A stretch of 5,086 bases of DNA, taken from positions 997 through 6,082 of the forward strand of contig DOUU01000265.1 of the NCBI GenBank assembly GCA_003520425.1. The letters run 5' to 3'. Below, in pieces: positions 1 to 4,958 of the stretch. The stretch comes from Deltaproteobacteria bacterium. Lineage in GTDB: Bacteria; Myxococcota_A; UBA9160. Below the pieces are notes generated by a model. That model ran no database searches, was not told where the DNA came from, and saw only the letters and a list, made by a program, of their open reading frames with translations. Each line of letters opens with the position of its first letter. Position 1 is the first letter of the stretch. The translations under genes and the position numbers were made by a program.

Positions 1-494
1 CCTACAAGATCGCCGCCCACGCCGCCGACGTGGCGCTCGGCATCCCGGGCGCGCGAGATCGCGATGACGAACTCACCAAGGCTCGGGCCGCCCTCAACTG
101 GGAGAAGCACTTCGAGCTTTCATTCGACCCTGACCTCGCCCGCGCCTACCACGATGAGGATCTCGACGTCGACACAGACTTCTGCGCGATGTGCGGTCAC
201 GACTGGTGCTCGGTGCGCATCAGCAAGGAGATTGCACAGTTCGAGAGCGGAAAGGCGGAGCCCTATGCCTGGGACCAGCCGAAGGTGACGGCGGCGCTCA
301 CCGACGTGCAGCGCGAGATCCTGGAAAAGCGCGGCGTCCTCGCCCCCGAGGAGATTCATCGCCTTGCCAGCAAGACCCGGCAGAGGATGAAGGCAAGGAC
401 CGGCGCGAAGGCCGCCTGCCACAGCGACTACGTGGACGACGAGAAGGCCAGGCGCTTGCAGGGACCGGAGCACCAAGGGCGGGCTCGAGAATAA
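1..494 (+). CDS. thiC: Phosphomethylpyrimidine synthase ThiC, C-terminal part (5' end outside window)
   Basis: ThiC is a cytosolic radical-SAM enzyme. It rearranges aminoimidazole ribotide into hydroxymethylpyrimidine phosphate, the pyrimidine precursor of thiamine. The reading frame is open from the first full codon at base 3 ([13 protein letters not shown], typical of the end of the ThiC barrel) to TAA at 492-494, giving 163 visible residues. [21 protein letters not shown] at visible residues ~32-51 is a family signature. The [4Fe-4S] ligands form the ThiC motif CX2CX4C at visible residues 61, 64 and 69 (bases 183-209, [10 protein letters not shown]). About 90 residues follow the cluster, more than in E. 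coli ThiC. They include [21 protein letters not shown] and a conserved-looking CHSDYVD at ~139-145 with a fourth cysteine. I recall this tail from one ThiC subgroup but could not verify it. Any TPP riboswitch would lie upstream of the window. Confidence 0.95.
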   Translation, partial: YKIAAHAADVALGIPGARDRDDELTKARAALNWEKHFELSFDPDLARAYHDEDLDVDTDFCAMCGHDWCSVRISKEIAQFESGKAEPYAWDQPKVTAALTDVQREILEKRGVLAPEEIHRLASKTRQRMKARTGAKAACHSDYVDDEKARRLQGPEHQGRARE

Positions 495-499
495 GAGAG

Positions 500-528
500 C
501 GCCCCGGGACCGCGAGGCCGCCGGGGCG
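500..528 (+). terminator. GC-rich hairpin after thiC, possible terminator
   Basis: A perfect 8-bp stem, CGCCCCGG (500-507) with CCGGGGCG (521-528), closes a 13-base loop. It begins five bases after the thiC stop. The position suits transcription termination, but no T-tract follows (TCCCGTCC), so it is not a canonical intrinsic terminator. It could slow polymerase or stabilise the 3' end instead. Confidence 0.4.
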
Positions 529-585
529 TCCCGTCCGAACCTCACCCCCCCTGGATCGGCTCGGATCTGTGCGTTGGTTTTCGGC

Positions 586-1674
586 ATGCGAGGGCGGGAA
601 CTTGAGGGCCTCTTGCCGACCGGGTGCGCGCCCGTGAGGGAGCAGCTTCGCCTTGGGGAGGCCAACGCCGCCCAGTACCTGCGGGAGCGAGGCCTCCTGC
701 ACCCCGGGGAGGAGGCCACGGTCGAGGCCGCGGGCGAGGGGAACATCAACTGGGTCCGGCGCATGCGGATTTCGCCTCACGGCCGCTCGCTCGTGGTGAA
801 GCAGGCGCGGCCCGCCCTCGAGCGCTTCCCCGAGTACCAGGTCACGACCGAGCGCATCGTCTTCGAGTCGCGCTACTACGAGGTGGCTCGTCCAAGCGAT
901 CTCGATGGCCTTTTGCCCCACGTGCTCGACTTCGATGAATGCGAACGCGTTCTCATCCTCGAGGATTTGGGCGACGCCGAGCGCCTGGACGAGGCCCTCG
1001 GCCGGGGATACGACGGACGCGGCGCCGCCCAAGCGCTCGGACGCTTCCTCGGACGGGTTCACGCCGCCACAAGGGAAGCGCCCGCTCTCGCCGAGCAATT
1101 CCACAACAACGCGATGCGCCGCCTGCACGGCGATCACATCTTCGTCCTTCCCTTCCGCGAAAACAGCTTCCCGCTCTCGCCGCGCCTGCGGGCGCGCGCC
1201 GAGCAGGTGTGGAAGGACGCCGATCTGGTCGCCCGCGCGGATGCGGCGTACGCCCGCTACCTCACCCCGCAAGGCGCGCTCATCCATGCCGACGTCCAGG
1301 CGGGAAACGTCTTGCTTGCAAACTCGGGCCCGAAGCTTCTGGATGCGGAAATCGCCCACGTGGGCGACCCCGCCTTCGACCTCGGCACCTTGATCGCCCA
1401 CCTGTGCGTAGCCGCGCTTGCGTCGCGAAGGTCCAGCCCGGGACTCGTGCGCGCCGCGTGGTCCGCGTATCTCGAAGCGGCGGATGCGGCGAGCCTGCGC
1501 TTCGAAGACGTCGCCCGCTATGCCGCGATCGAGCTCTTGCGGCGCACGATCGGCGCGGCGCGCCTTCGGGCCGTCGAACGAGACGAGGCGGGCGTCGCCG
1601 TTCTCGAGGCCGCTGCGCGCTGGATCCGCCGGCCGCCCCCGTCTTGCGAGGCCCTCGAGTCGCCCGCGATCTAG
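586..1674 (+). CDS. APH-fold small-molecule kinase, methylthioribose kinase (MtnK)-like
   Basis: Predicted cytosolic ATP-dependent kinase of the aminoglycoside phosphotransferase/choline kinase fold, 362 aa. The pattern is closest to 5-methylthioribose kinase of methionine salvage. It has a nucleotide loop GEGNINWV (50-57), the ATP lysine in LVVKQARP (K72), the hinge-like LILEDLG (123-129), an F-x-N segment (QFHNNAMRRL, 171-180), a catalytic loop LIHADVQAGNVL (D236, N241), a metal-binding DAE (D253, E255; the DxE type seen in MtnK) and GDPAFDLGTLIAHL (260-273). Known MtnKs carry HGDLHTGS where this protein has HADVQAGN, so the true sugar or alcohol substrate is open. No mtnA or other salvage gene is visible. 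The start is uncertain: ATG 586 is used, TTG 574 and GTG 634 are in frame, and none has a good Shine-Dalgarno sequence. It follows thiC by 91 bases and meets the next gene stop-to-stop. Kinase fold near certain; MTR specificity about even. Confidence 0.8.
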   Translation: MRGRELEGLLPTGCAPVREQLRLGEANAAQYLRERGLLHPGEEATVEAAGEGNINWVRRMRISPHGRSLVVKQARPALERFPEYQVTTERIVFESRYYEVARPSDLDGLLPHVLDFDECERVLILEDLGDAERLDEALGRGYDGRGAAQALGRFLGRVHAATREAPALAEQFHNNAMRRLHGDHIFVLPFRENSFPLSPRLRARAEQVWKDADLVARADAAYARYLTPQGALIHADVQAGNVLLANSGPKLLDAEIAHVGDPAFDLGTLIAHLCVAALASRRSSPGLVRAAWSAYLEAADAASLRFEDVARYAAIELLRRTIGAARLRAVERDEAGVAVLEAAARWIRRPPPSCEALESPAI

Positions 1675-2543
1675 GCGTCGCCGCCCTCGTCGTCCTCGAG
1701 CGTCTCGCCGAGCTCGTCCACCCACTGGATGCGCTGATAGTCGAAGCGGTCCTCTGCGATCGCGTTGAACTTCACGATGTCGAAGTAGGGAGACAGGTCG
1801 AAATCCCGGGGCGTCAGCAGCGTGGGATGGCGCATGCGGAACAAACCCGTGTACTCGGGGCTCTCGTGCCCGAACAGGCGGCGCAAAACCCTCCAGCCCG
1901 ACGGTCTCGGTGCATCGAATCCGCTCTGGCTGACGGGCGGGACGATGGGGAAGCGCACCTTCGCGAACAGCTGGCCCAGCAAGCTCGAGCAGATCACCTC
2001 GGTCGGAGTCGCACTCCCGAAATGAAGCGCCGTACGCCGGAAGCGCCGGGGGATGAGCGAGAACGGCAGCAGATAGCGCGCGAGATCGACCAGGTTGCGC
2101 AAGTCGTAGCGCCAGCCCACGGCCGCGATGGCCTCGTCCAGGATGACCTTGAGATCGTCCGGACGCAGGCGGTGGGGTCGACACACGCGGATGTTGAAAT
2201 CGATGTATTTGCAAAGGGGAGAGACGATCACCCCCTCCATCTGCGCCTCGACGATGAGGTGCGAGGCATCGCTCCCGAAGCGCTGGAGCGCGCGCTCGCG
2301 CTCCTCTCCCCCCCGGCGCAGGAGCTCGTCCCCGATGTAGAGGGCGGCATGGGACCAGGAGCTTTGGCTGAGATACTTGATGGCCGCCGAGATGCGCTGG
2401 TCGCCTTCGACCAGGATCACGTCGCCCTTGCGCACGTGGCGCAGGAGCGCTGCGGGATCGTTCCATCCCCGGCGCTCATAGTAAGCGAGCGGCTGGCTGA
2501 GCGCCTCGACGAGGCGATCGACCAGCCAGCGGCGTATTCCCAA
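1671..2543 (-). CDS. YiiX/C92-type permuted NlpC/P60-like cysteine hydrolase ('lipo-like' protein)
   Basis: A 290-aa protein of the circularly permuted papain-like family (YiiX/YaeF, peptidase C92). Family members are thought to act as amidases or hydrolases on peptides or lipids; the substrate here is unknown. In permuted order I see the histidine in SSWSHAALYIGD (H65), a glutamate in HLIVEAQMEGV (E99) and the nucleophile cysteine in TEVICSSLLGQLF (C185). Supporting motifs are GDVILVEGDQRISAAIKYL (40-58), the YDLRNLVDLARYL segment (146-158) and an acidic C-terminus (276-290). I see no signal peptide or lipobox, so cytosolic or peripheral location is inferred. The TTG start at 2543 is chosen because AGGAGG lies 7 bases upstream and family similarity begins there. 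The frame stays open up to base 3104, but that extension is Arg/Pro/Gly-rich and antisense to a membrane-protein gene. It is convergent with the MtnK-like gene; the two stops share CTAG. Confidence 0.87.
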   Translation of the reverse strand: MGIRRWLVDRLVEALSQPLAYYERRGWNDPAALLRHVRKGDVILVEGDQRISAAIKYLSQSSWSHAALYIGDELLRRGGEERERALQRFGSDASHLIVEAQMEGVIVSPLCKYIDFNIRVCRPHRLRPDDLKVILDEAIAAVGWRYDLRNLVDLARYLLPFSLIPRRFRRTALHFGSATPTEVICSSLLGQLFAKVRFPIVPPVSQSGFDAPRPSGWRVLRRLFGHESPEYTGLFRMRHPTLLTPRDFDLSPYFDIVKFNAIAEDRFDYQRIQWVDELGETLEDDEGGDA

Positions 2544-2549
2544 CCCCGC

Positions 2550-2556
2550 TCCTCCT
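2550..2556 (-). promoter_or_regulatory. Shine-Dalgarno site fixing the TTG start of the C92 gene
   Basis: The minus strand reads AGGAGGA here, with seven bases between AGGAGG and the TTG at 2543. It is the strongest ribosome binding site in the window. It outweighs the long open frame upstream when choosing the start. Confidence 0.8.
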
Positions 2557-2597
2557 CGACTGTCTTGCCCGGCGGGCTTTGATGCCGACTTCTCTAA

Positions 2598-2608
2598 GGT
2601 GCGGCACC
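2598..2608. repeat. Short palindrome GGTGC-G-GCACC between divergent genes
   Basis: A perfect 5-bp inverted repeat around one central base lies in the 113-bp spacer between the divergently transcribed C92 and DUF4149 genes. It could be an operator half-pair, but it is short and single-copy, so chance is a serious alternative in GC-rich DNA. Confidence 0.3.
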
Positions 2609-2621
2609 AGAACCGCTCGCC

Positions 2622-2650
2622 TTTACACCCCGGGGGCGCTCTTCCAGAAT
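2622..2650 (+). promoter_or_regulatory. Candidate sigma-70-type promoter for the DUF4149 gene
   Basis: TTTACA (2622-2627, 5/6 to TTGACA) and CAGAAT (2645-2650, 4/6 to TATAAT) are separated by exactly 17 bases. Initiation about seven bases past the -10 element would fall on the GTG at 2657. The transcript could then be leaderless, in keeping with the missing Shine-Dalgarno. Found by eye only. Confidence 0.45.
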
Positions 2651-2656
2651 CGCTCC

Positions 2657-3118
2657 GTGTCTCGCTCCCGGCGCCCTCTCGCCGCTCGGCTCGCCCTCGT
2701 GCTCCTTGGAGCCTGGCTTGGCTCGCTCCTGCTCTTTGGAGGAGTGGTGGCCCCGGCAGCTTTTTCCGTGGCACCGACCCCGGCGGTGGCCGGAAACCTC
2801 GTGGGCCGCGTCCTAGCCCCACTGGATTGGGCTGGTGTGGCAACGGGCCTCGTTCTTGCGGGGGTTGCCGTGGGCCTCGGCCAGGGCGTCTGGAGGATCG
2901 CCCTCCCCGCCTTGATGAGCCTCGGCTCGCTCGTCTCGAGGCTCCTCCTCGCCCCGGAAATCGAGTCGCTTCGACCCCTGCTCGATCAGGCGTCGGCCCG
3001 AGCTCGCTTCGGGCTGCTCCACGGCCTTTCCGTCGGGATCTTCGCTGGGGTCGGCTTCGCCGGCTTCGCCCTCGTCGTGCTCCACCTTCGGGCGGTGGAA
3101 CCAAAAAAAAGCGGCTGA
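2657..3118 (+). CDS. DUF4149 / TMEM205-like integral membrane protein
   Basis: A 153-aa hydrophobic protein with four likely transmembrane helices at about residues 9-36, 55-75, 78-98 and 118-144. It has a basic N-terminus (MSRSRRPLAAR) and a basic tail ending in EPKKSG. The first helix carries GGVVAPAAFSV and the last begins RFGLLHGLSVG. This arrangement (first helix with G-x-VVAP-x-x-F, last with LHxxS) is typical of the DUF4149/TMEM205-like family. Bacterial members have no established biochemical role, so I give none. The GTG at 2657 is preferred because it leaves a normal-length protein and sits just after a promoter-like sequence. An ATG at 2582 is in frame but would add 25 residues unlike the family. 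Near the 3' end is an A8 run (3103-3110) that could cause slippage. The gene is divergent from the C92 gene. Confidence 0.75.
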   Translation: MSRSRRPLAARLALVLLGAWLGSLLLFGGVVAPAAFSVAPTPAVAGNLVGRVLAPLDWAGVATGLVLAGVAVGLGQGVWRIALPALMSLGSLVSRLLLAPEIESLRPLLDQASARARFGLLHGLSVGIFAGVGFAGFALVVLHLRAVEPKKSG

Positions 3119-3218
3119 TTTCATAGCCTTAGGGGAAGTCGTGCGTTATCCTCTTTGGCGGATCGAGATTTCCCTTTCAATTCAATGGCTTGGGATGACC
3201 CGGGAGAAAATGCCAAGC

Positions 3219-3425
3219 ATGGCGATCAAGATCAAGGCCATTCTCGAACTCACGGTCTCCGAAACCAGCCTCGAGGATGGACTTGCGGAATACGACGAGC
3301 TGACCGTGGAGGGGCTCCTCCAGGAAGTGCTCGACAAGGCCATCGCCTGCGACGAGATCCGTGTGAAGGTCGTGGAAGGCCCGAACACTCTCGAAGAGTA
3401 CGACCAGCAGCAGGCGAACTCCTAG
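3219..3425 (+). CDS. Small acidic hypothetical protein
   Basis: I do not recognise this 68-aa protein. It begins with a likely beta strand, MAIKIKAILELTV. A middle predicted helical stretch (LTVEGLLQEVLDKAIACDE, about 28-46) and a second strand (IRVKVVEG) follow, then a polar end with EEYDQQQANS. It is strongly acidic, has one cysteine and shows no signal or membrane segment. Codon use with GC-rich third positions supports coding. ATG 3219 is chosen because similarity to an ordered fold begins there; GGGAG lies 12 bases upstream. In-frame ATG 3210 (3 bases from the same GGGAG) and ATG 3195 are alternatives, and GTG 3141 is unlikely. It follows the DUF4149 gene by 100 bases and ends 9 bases before the stop of the convergent SprT-like gene, leaving no room for a terminator. 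Confidence 0.6.
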   Translation: MAIKIKAILELTVSETSLEDGLAEYDELTVEGLLQEVLDKAIACDEIRVKVVEGPNTLEEYDQQQANS

Positions 3426-3434
3426 CCGCCGCGA

Positions 3435-3860
3435 TCAGCCGAAGAGCGTGAGCTGCTCCGGGCGAGAAGTCCGGTCGAGGCGGGGAGGTGTGCCGGCCGA
3501 CCGGGTGGGAGCCGAGCTCCCGGGCACACGCCGGCTCGGCTGGTAGAGGCCTTCCCGACGCGCGTATTCGAGCAGGCGCAGATAGAAGGCCTTGAATCGC
3601 TCGCCGTGGTTGAAGTGCTTGAGATGGGCGAGCTCGTGGCACAGGGTGTTCACGAGGCTTGAGTACTTGAGCGGCTCGCCGGTGGCATTGTGGCGGAGTC
3701 GGATCCGGATTCGTCCATCTGCGTAACACACGCCGTAGCGCCGCCTGACCCGGGGCCTCTCCGCTTCGATCGAGTGGTACGAAAGGCCAAAGCGCGCGGC
3801 AATCTGGGCGGCGTCGCGGTTTAGTCGCTCCACCAGAGCGCGCACGGTCTCTCGATCCAT
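3435..3860 (-). CDS. SprT/YgjP-like zinc metallopeptidase with C-terminal clamp-binding-type motif
   Basis: A 141-aa predicted cytosolic zinc protease of the SprT/YgjP (DUF45/WLM-like) group. The metal site is HELAHLKHFNH at residues 75-85: H75 and H79 as ligands, E76 as general base and H85 as third ligand (HExxH-x5-H). The preceding RRRYGVCYADGRIRIRLRHN (39-58) is the usual strand pair before the active-site helix, with NTLCHELAHL (71-80) in it. FKAFYLRLLEYARREG (89-104) closes the domain. From about 107 the chain is Pro/Ser/Arg-rich and probably disordered, and it ends EQLTLFG. QLTLF (136-140; bases 3441-3455) fits the QLxLF beta-clamp-binding consensus. The ATG at 3860 is the first plausible start; AGGGG directly abuts it. 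Related eukaryotic SPRTN cleaves DNA-protein crosslinks; a similar job here is inference. Divergent from the LON-domain gene. Confidence 0.82.
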   Translation of the reverse strand: MDRETVRALVERLNRDAAQIAARFGLSYHSIEAERPRVRRRYGVCYADGRIRIRLRHNATGEPLKYSSLVNTLCHELAHLKHFNHGERFKAFYLRLLEYARREGLYQPSRRVPGSSAPTRSAGTPPRLDRTSRPEQLTLFG

Positions 3861-3869
3861 CCCCTGCGC

Positions 3870-3898
3870 AGTCTCTCGGCCTGCGACCCGCTCGTCAA
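3870..3898 (-). promoter_or_regulatory. Weak candidate promoter for the SprT-like gene
   Basis: The minus strand has TTGACG (3898-3893, 5/6 to consensus), a 17-base spacer and GAGACT (3875-3870, 3/6, keeping A2 and T6). Initiation would fall about three bases before the ATG at 3860, giving an almost leaderless mRNA. The -10 element is poor, so this is tentative. Confidence 0.3.
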
Positions 3899-3931
3899 GA
3901 TCGCCGGGGGACGCGTGGTATCTTGGAGCGC

Positions 3932-4606
3932 GTGCCCGACGCGTTCCATCGCAAGATTCCTCTCTTTCCGCTCTCAAACGTGGTTCTCTTTCCGGGTGTG
4001 CGCGCGCCGCTGCACATCTTCGAGCCCCGCTACCGTCAGATGATTGCGGCCGCACTCTCGGCCGACCGCTGGATCGGCATGATCGCGGTCCATCCCGACC
4101 ACGCAAACGAGATGGACGGCAATCCGCCGCTGTTCCCTGTCGGATGTGCCGGGGTGATCACGGAGTCGGAGCAGCTAAAGGATGGGCGCTACAACATCGT
4201 TCTGCTGGGAACCGATCGCTTCCGCATGCAGCGTGAGCTGCCCGAAGCCGAGGGTCGGCTCTACCGCGTTGCGGAAGTCGAGCTGCTGGAAGATCCGTTC
4301 GAGGCCGCCGAGAGGCCGCGGGTCATGGCGCTCCGCGCCGGCGTGGTCGAGCTCTTCACGAAGCTTGTGCGACTCACCGCGGCGCCGGGAAGCTCGGAGC
4401 TCAGCCCGGAGATGTTCAACGACGTGGATCCCGTGACGCTGGTGAACACGCTCTGCCAGCTTCTCGATCTGCCTTGCGCGGAAAAGCAAGGACTTCTCGA
4501 GTGCCACGGCCCGCGCGAGCGACTCGAGCGGCTCACAAGCGTGCTCGAGTTCCGCAGCGCGGAACTGGCCTTCCGGAGCCCGGATGGCGCGCCCACACGA
4601 CATTGA
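3932..4606 (+). CDS. Stand-alone LON substrate-binding-domain protein
   Basis: A 224-aa protein made of the Lon N-terminal (PUA-like) substrate-recognition domain plus a helical C-terminal part. There is no AAA+ ATPase and no Ser-Lys protease domain, so it cannot be a complete Lon protease. Diagnostic motifs are IPLFPLSNVVLFPG (9-22), PLHIFEPRYR (26-35), GCAGVI (71-76) and DGRYNIVLLGTDRFR (84-98). The helical region covers about 125-215. Such proteins are widespread and presumed to bind unfolded or regulatory protein segments; their partners are unknown. GTG 3932 with GGAG 3 bases upstream is used; TTG 3923 is an equally possible in-frame start adding three residues. TATCTT (3919-3924) resembles a -10 element but lacks a good -35. 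It is divergent from the SprT-like gene, with 71 bases between starts, and is followed by the long spacer before dnaA. Confidence 0.88.
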   Translation: MPDAFHRKIPLFPLSNVVLFPGVRAPLHIFEPRYRQMIAAALSADRWIGMIAVHPDHANEMDGNPPLFPVGCAGVITESEQLKDGRYNIVLLGTDRFRMQRELPEAEGRLYRVAEVELLEDPFEAAERPRVMALRAGVVELFTKLVRLTAAPGSSELSPEMFNDVDPVTLVNTLCQLLDLPCAEKQGLLECHGPRERLERLTSVLEFRSAELAFRSPDGAPTRH

Positions 4607-4619
4607 CGATCCCGCGCTC

Positions 4620-4660
4620 AAAATATCGAGCATAGGTTAATAAAACTGAGAAATTCGAAG
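4620..4660. other. AT-rich island, candidate DNA unwinding element
   Basis: Bases 4621-4660 contain 28 A/T of 40 (70%), with AAATAT and TTAATAAAA stretches, in a window that is otherwise roughly two-thirds G+C. It starts 13 bases after the LON-domain gene stop. Low melting stability next to dnaA suits an unwinding element, but an AT-rich intergenic patch also arises in ordinary promoters. Confidence 0.35.
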
Positions 4661-4730
4661 ATCGCGATGTGCGCGCATCGCTCTGCCTTCATCCCCCCGA
4701 CACGCATCTGTAACGTGCGAACGATCTTCG
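4656..4730. repeat. Inverted repeat CGAAGATCG / CGATCTTCG
   Basis: Two exact 9-bp arms, 4656-4664 and 4722-4730, are separated by 57 bases that contain the 4664-4681 hairpin. Together they could fold into a nested structure or serve as paired protein-binding sites. The left arm overlaps the edge of the AT-rich island. Confidence 0.4.
4664..4681. repeat. Hairpin GCGATG-TGCGCG-CATCGC
   Basis: A 6-bp perfect stem (4664-4669 with 4676-4681) encloses a 6-base loop; the centre also contains the self-complementary octamer TGCGCGCA (4670-4677). It lies 58 bases after the LON-domain gene stop. It could end that transcript, but no T-run follows, so a DNA-level role is as likely. Confidence 0.4.
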
Positions 4731-4861
4731 CGGCTTGCCGCAAACCCCTTGGAATCGAAGTGCGTTCTCGCTTGCAAACAGCGGTTCTCCGTCGGTAATC
4801 GCACGGGCTCGAAGGGGTCCCGCGCGGCTTTGCGGCCGTGGGCGAACCGCCCGAATCGCTC

Positions 4862-4891
4862 TTGCGCACGCTCTCCGAGGTATGGTCTACT
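4862..4891 (+). promoter_or_regulatory. Weak candidate promoter for dnaA
   Basis: TTGCGC (4862-4867, 3/6) and TCTACT (4886-4891, 4/6) stand 18 bases apart. They would give a leader of about 60 bases before the dnaA ATG. Matches are poor, and other placements such as TATGGT at 4881 are possible. Confidence 0.25.
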
Positions 4892-4898
4892 CCCGGCG

Positions 4899-4921
4899 TT
4901 TTCGGGGGGCCTCGTCGAAAA
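4899..4921 (+). repeat. Hairpin TTTTCG / CGAAAA in the putative dnaA leader
   Basis: A 6-bp stem (4899-4904 with 4916-4921) encloses an 11-base G/C-rich loop, 37 bases before the dnaA start. If the proposed promoter is right, it lies in the 5' untranslated RNA and could influence dnaA translation. Two CGAGAA copies, 20 bases apart (4928 and 4948), follow it. Confidence 0.35.
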
Positions 4922-4958
4922 AGACGGCGAGAACTCCCGGAAATCCCCGAGAATCTGA

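Larger units (their letters stand above)
4607..4958. other. 352-base gene-free spacer upstream of dnaA, possible origin or dnaA control region
   Basis: No credible gene lies here: overlapping open frames on both strands are short, Arg-rich and unlike known proteins. From left to right it holds an AT-rich island (4620-4660), a hairpin (4664-4681), a longer-range inverted repeat (4656-4730), two TTGC/GCAA-type palindromes (4735-4743 and 4772-4777), promoter-like elements (4862-4891) and a hairpin in the putative dnaA leader (4899-4921). Bacterial oriC often adjoins dnaA, so an origin is possible. Against it, I found no 9-mer within two mismatches of TTATCCACA on either strand by eye. Confidence 0.45.

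Noticed and set aside
298..2466. 722-codon open frame on the minus strand
   Set aside because: It is antisense to thiC and the kinase gene, lies out of frame with the real C92 gene, and has a low-complexity Arg/Gly/Pro/Ala-rich composition typical of GC-rich shadow frames.
2567..2580. GCCC-GGC-GGGC followed by TTT as a terminator
   Set aside because: The stem is only four base pairs and it lies between divergent gene starts, where no transcript should end.
939..2582. 547-codon open frame on the plus strand
   Set aside because: It is out of frame within the kinase gene and antisense to the C92 gene, is Arg-rich, and matches no domain.
2544..3104. N-terminal extension of the C92 gene to base 3104
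   Set aside because: It is Arg/Pro/Gly-rich and antisense to the DUF4149 membrane gene. The strong ribosome site and family similarity place the start at 2543.
4460..4477. QLLDLP in the LON-domain protein as a second clamp-binding motif
   Set aside because: It sits inside a predicted helix of the folded C-terminal part, a common LON-domain sequence, and not in an exposed tail.
4607..4958. DnaA boxes and DnaA-trio repeats
   Set aside because: No 9-mer within two mismatches of TTATCCACA and no run of TAG/GAG-like triplets beside one could be found by eye.
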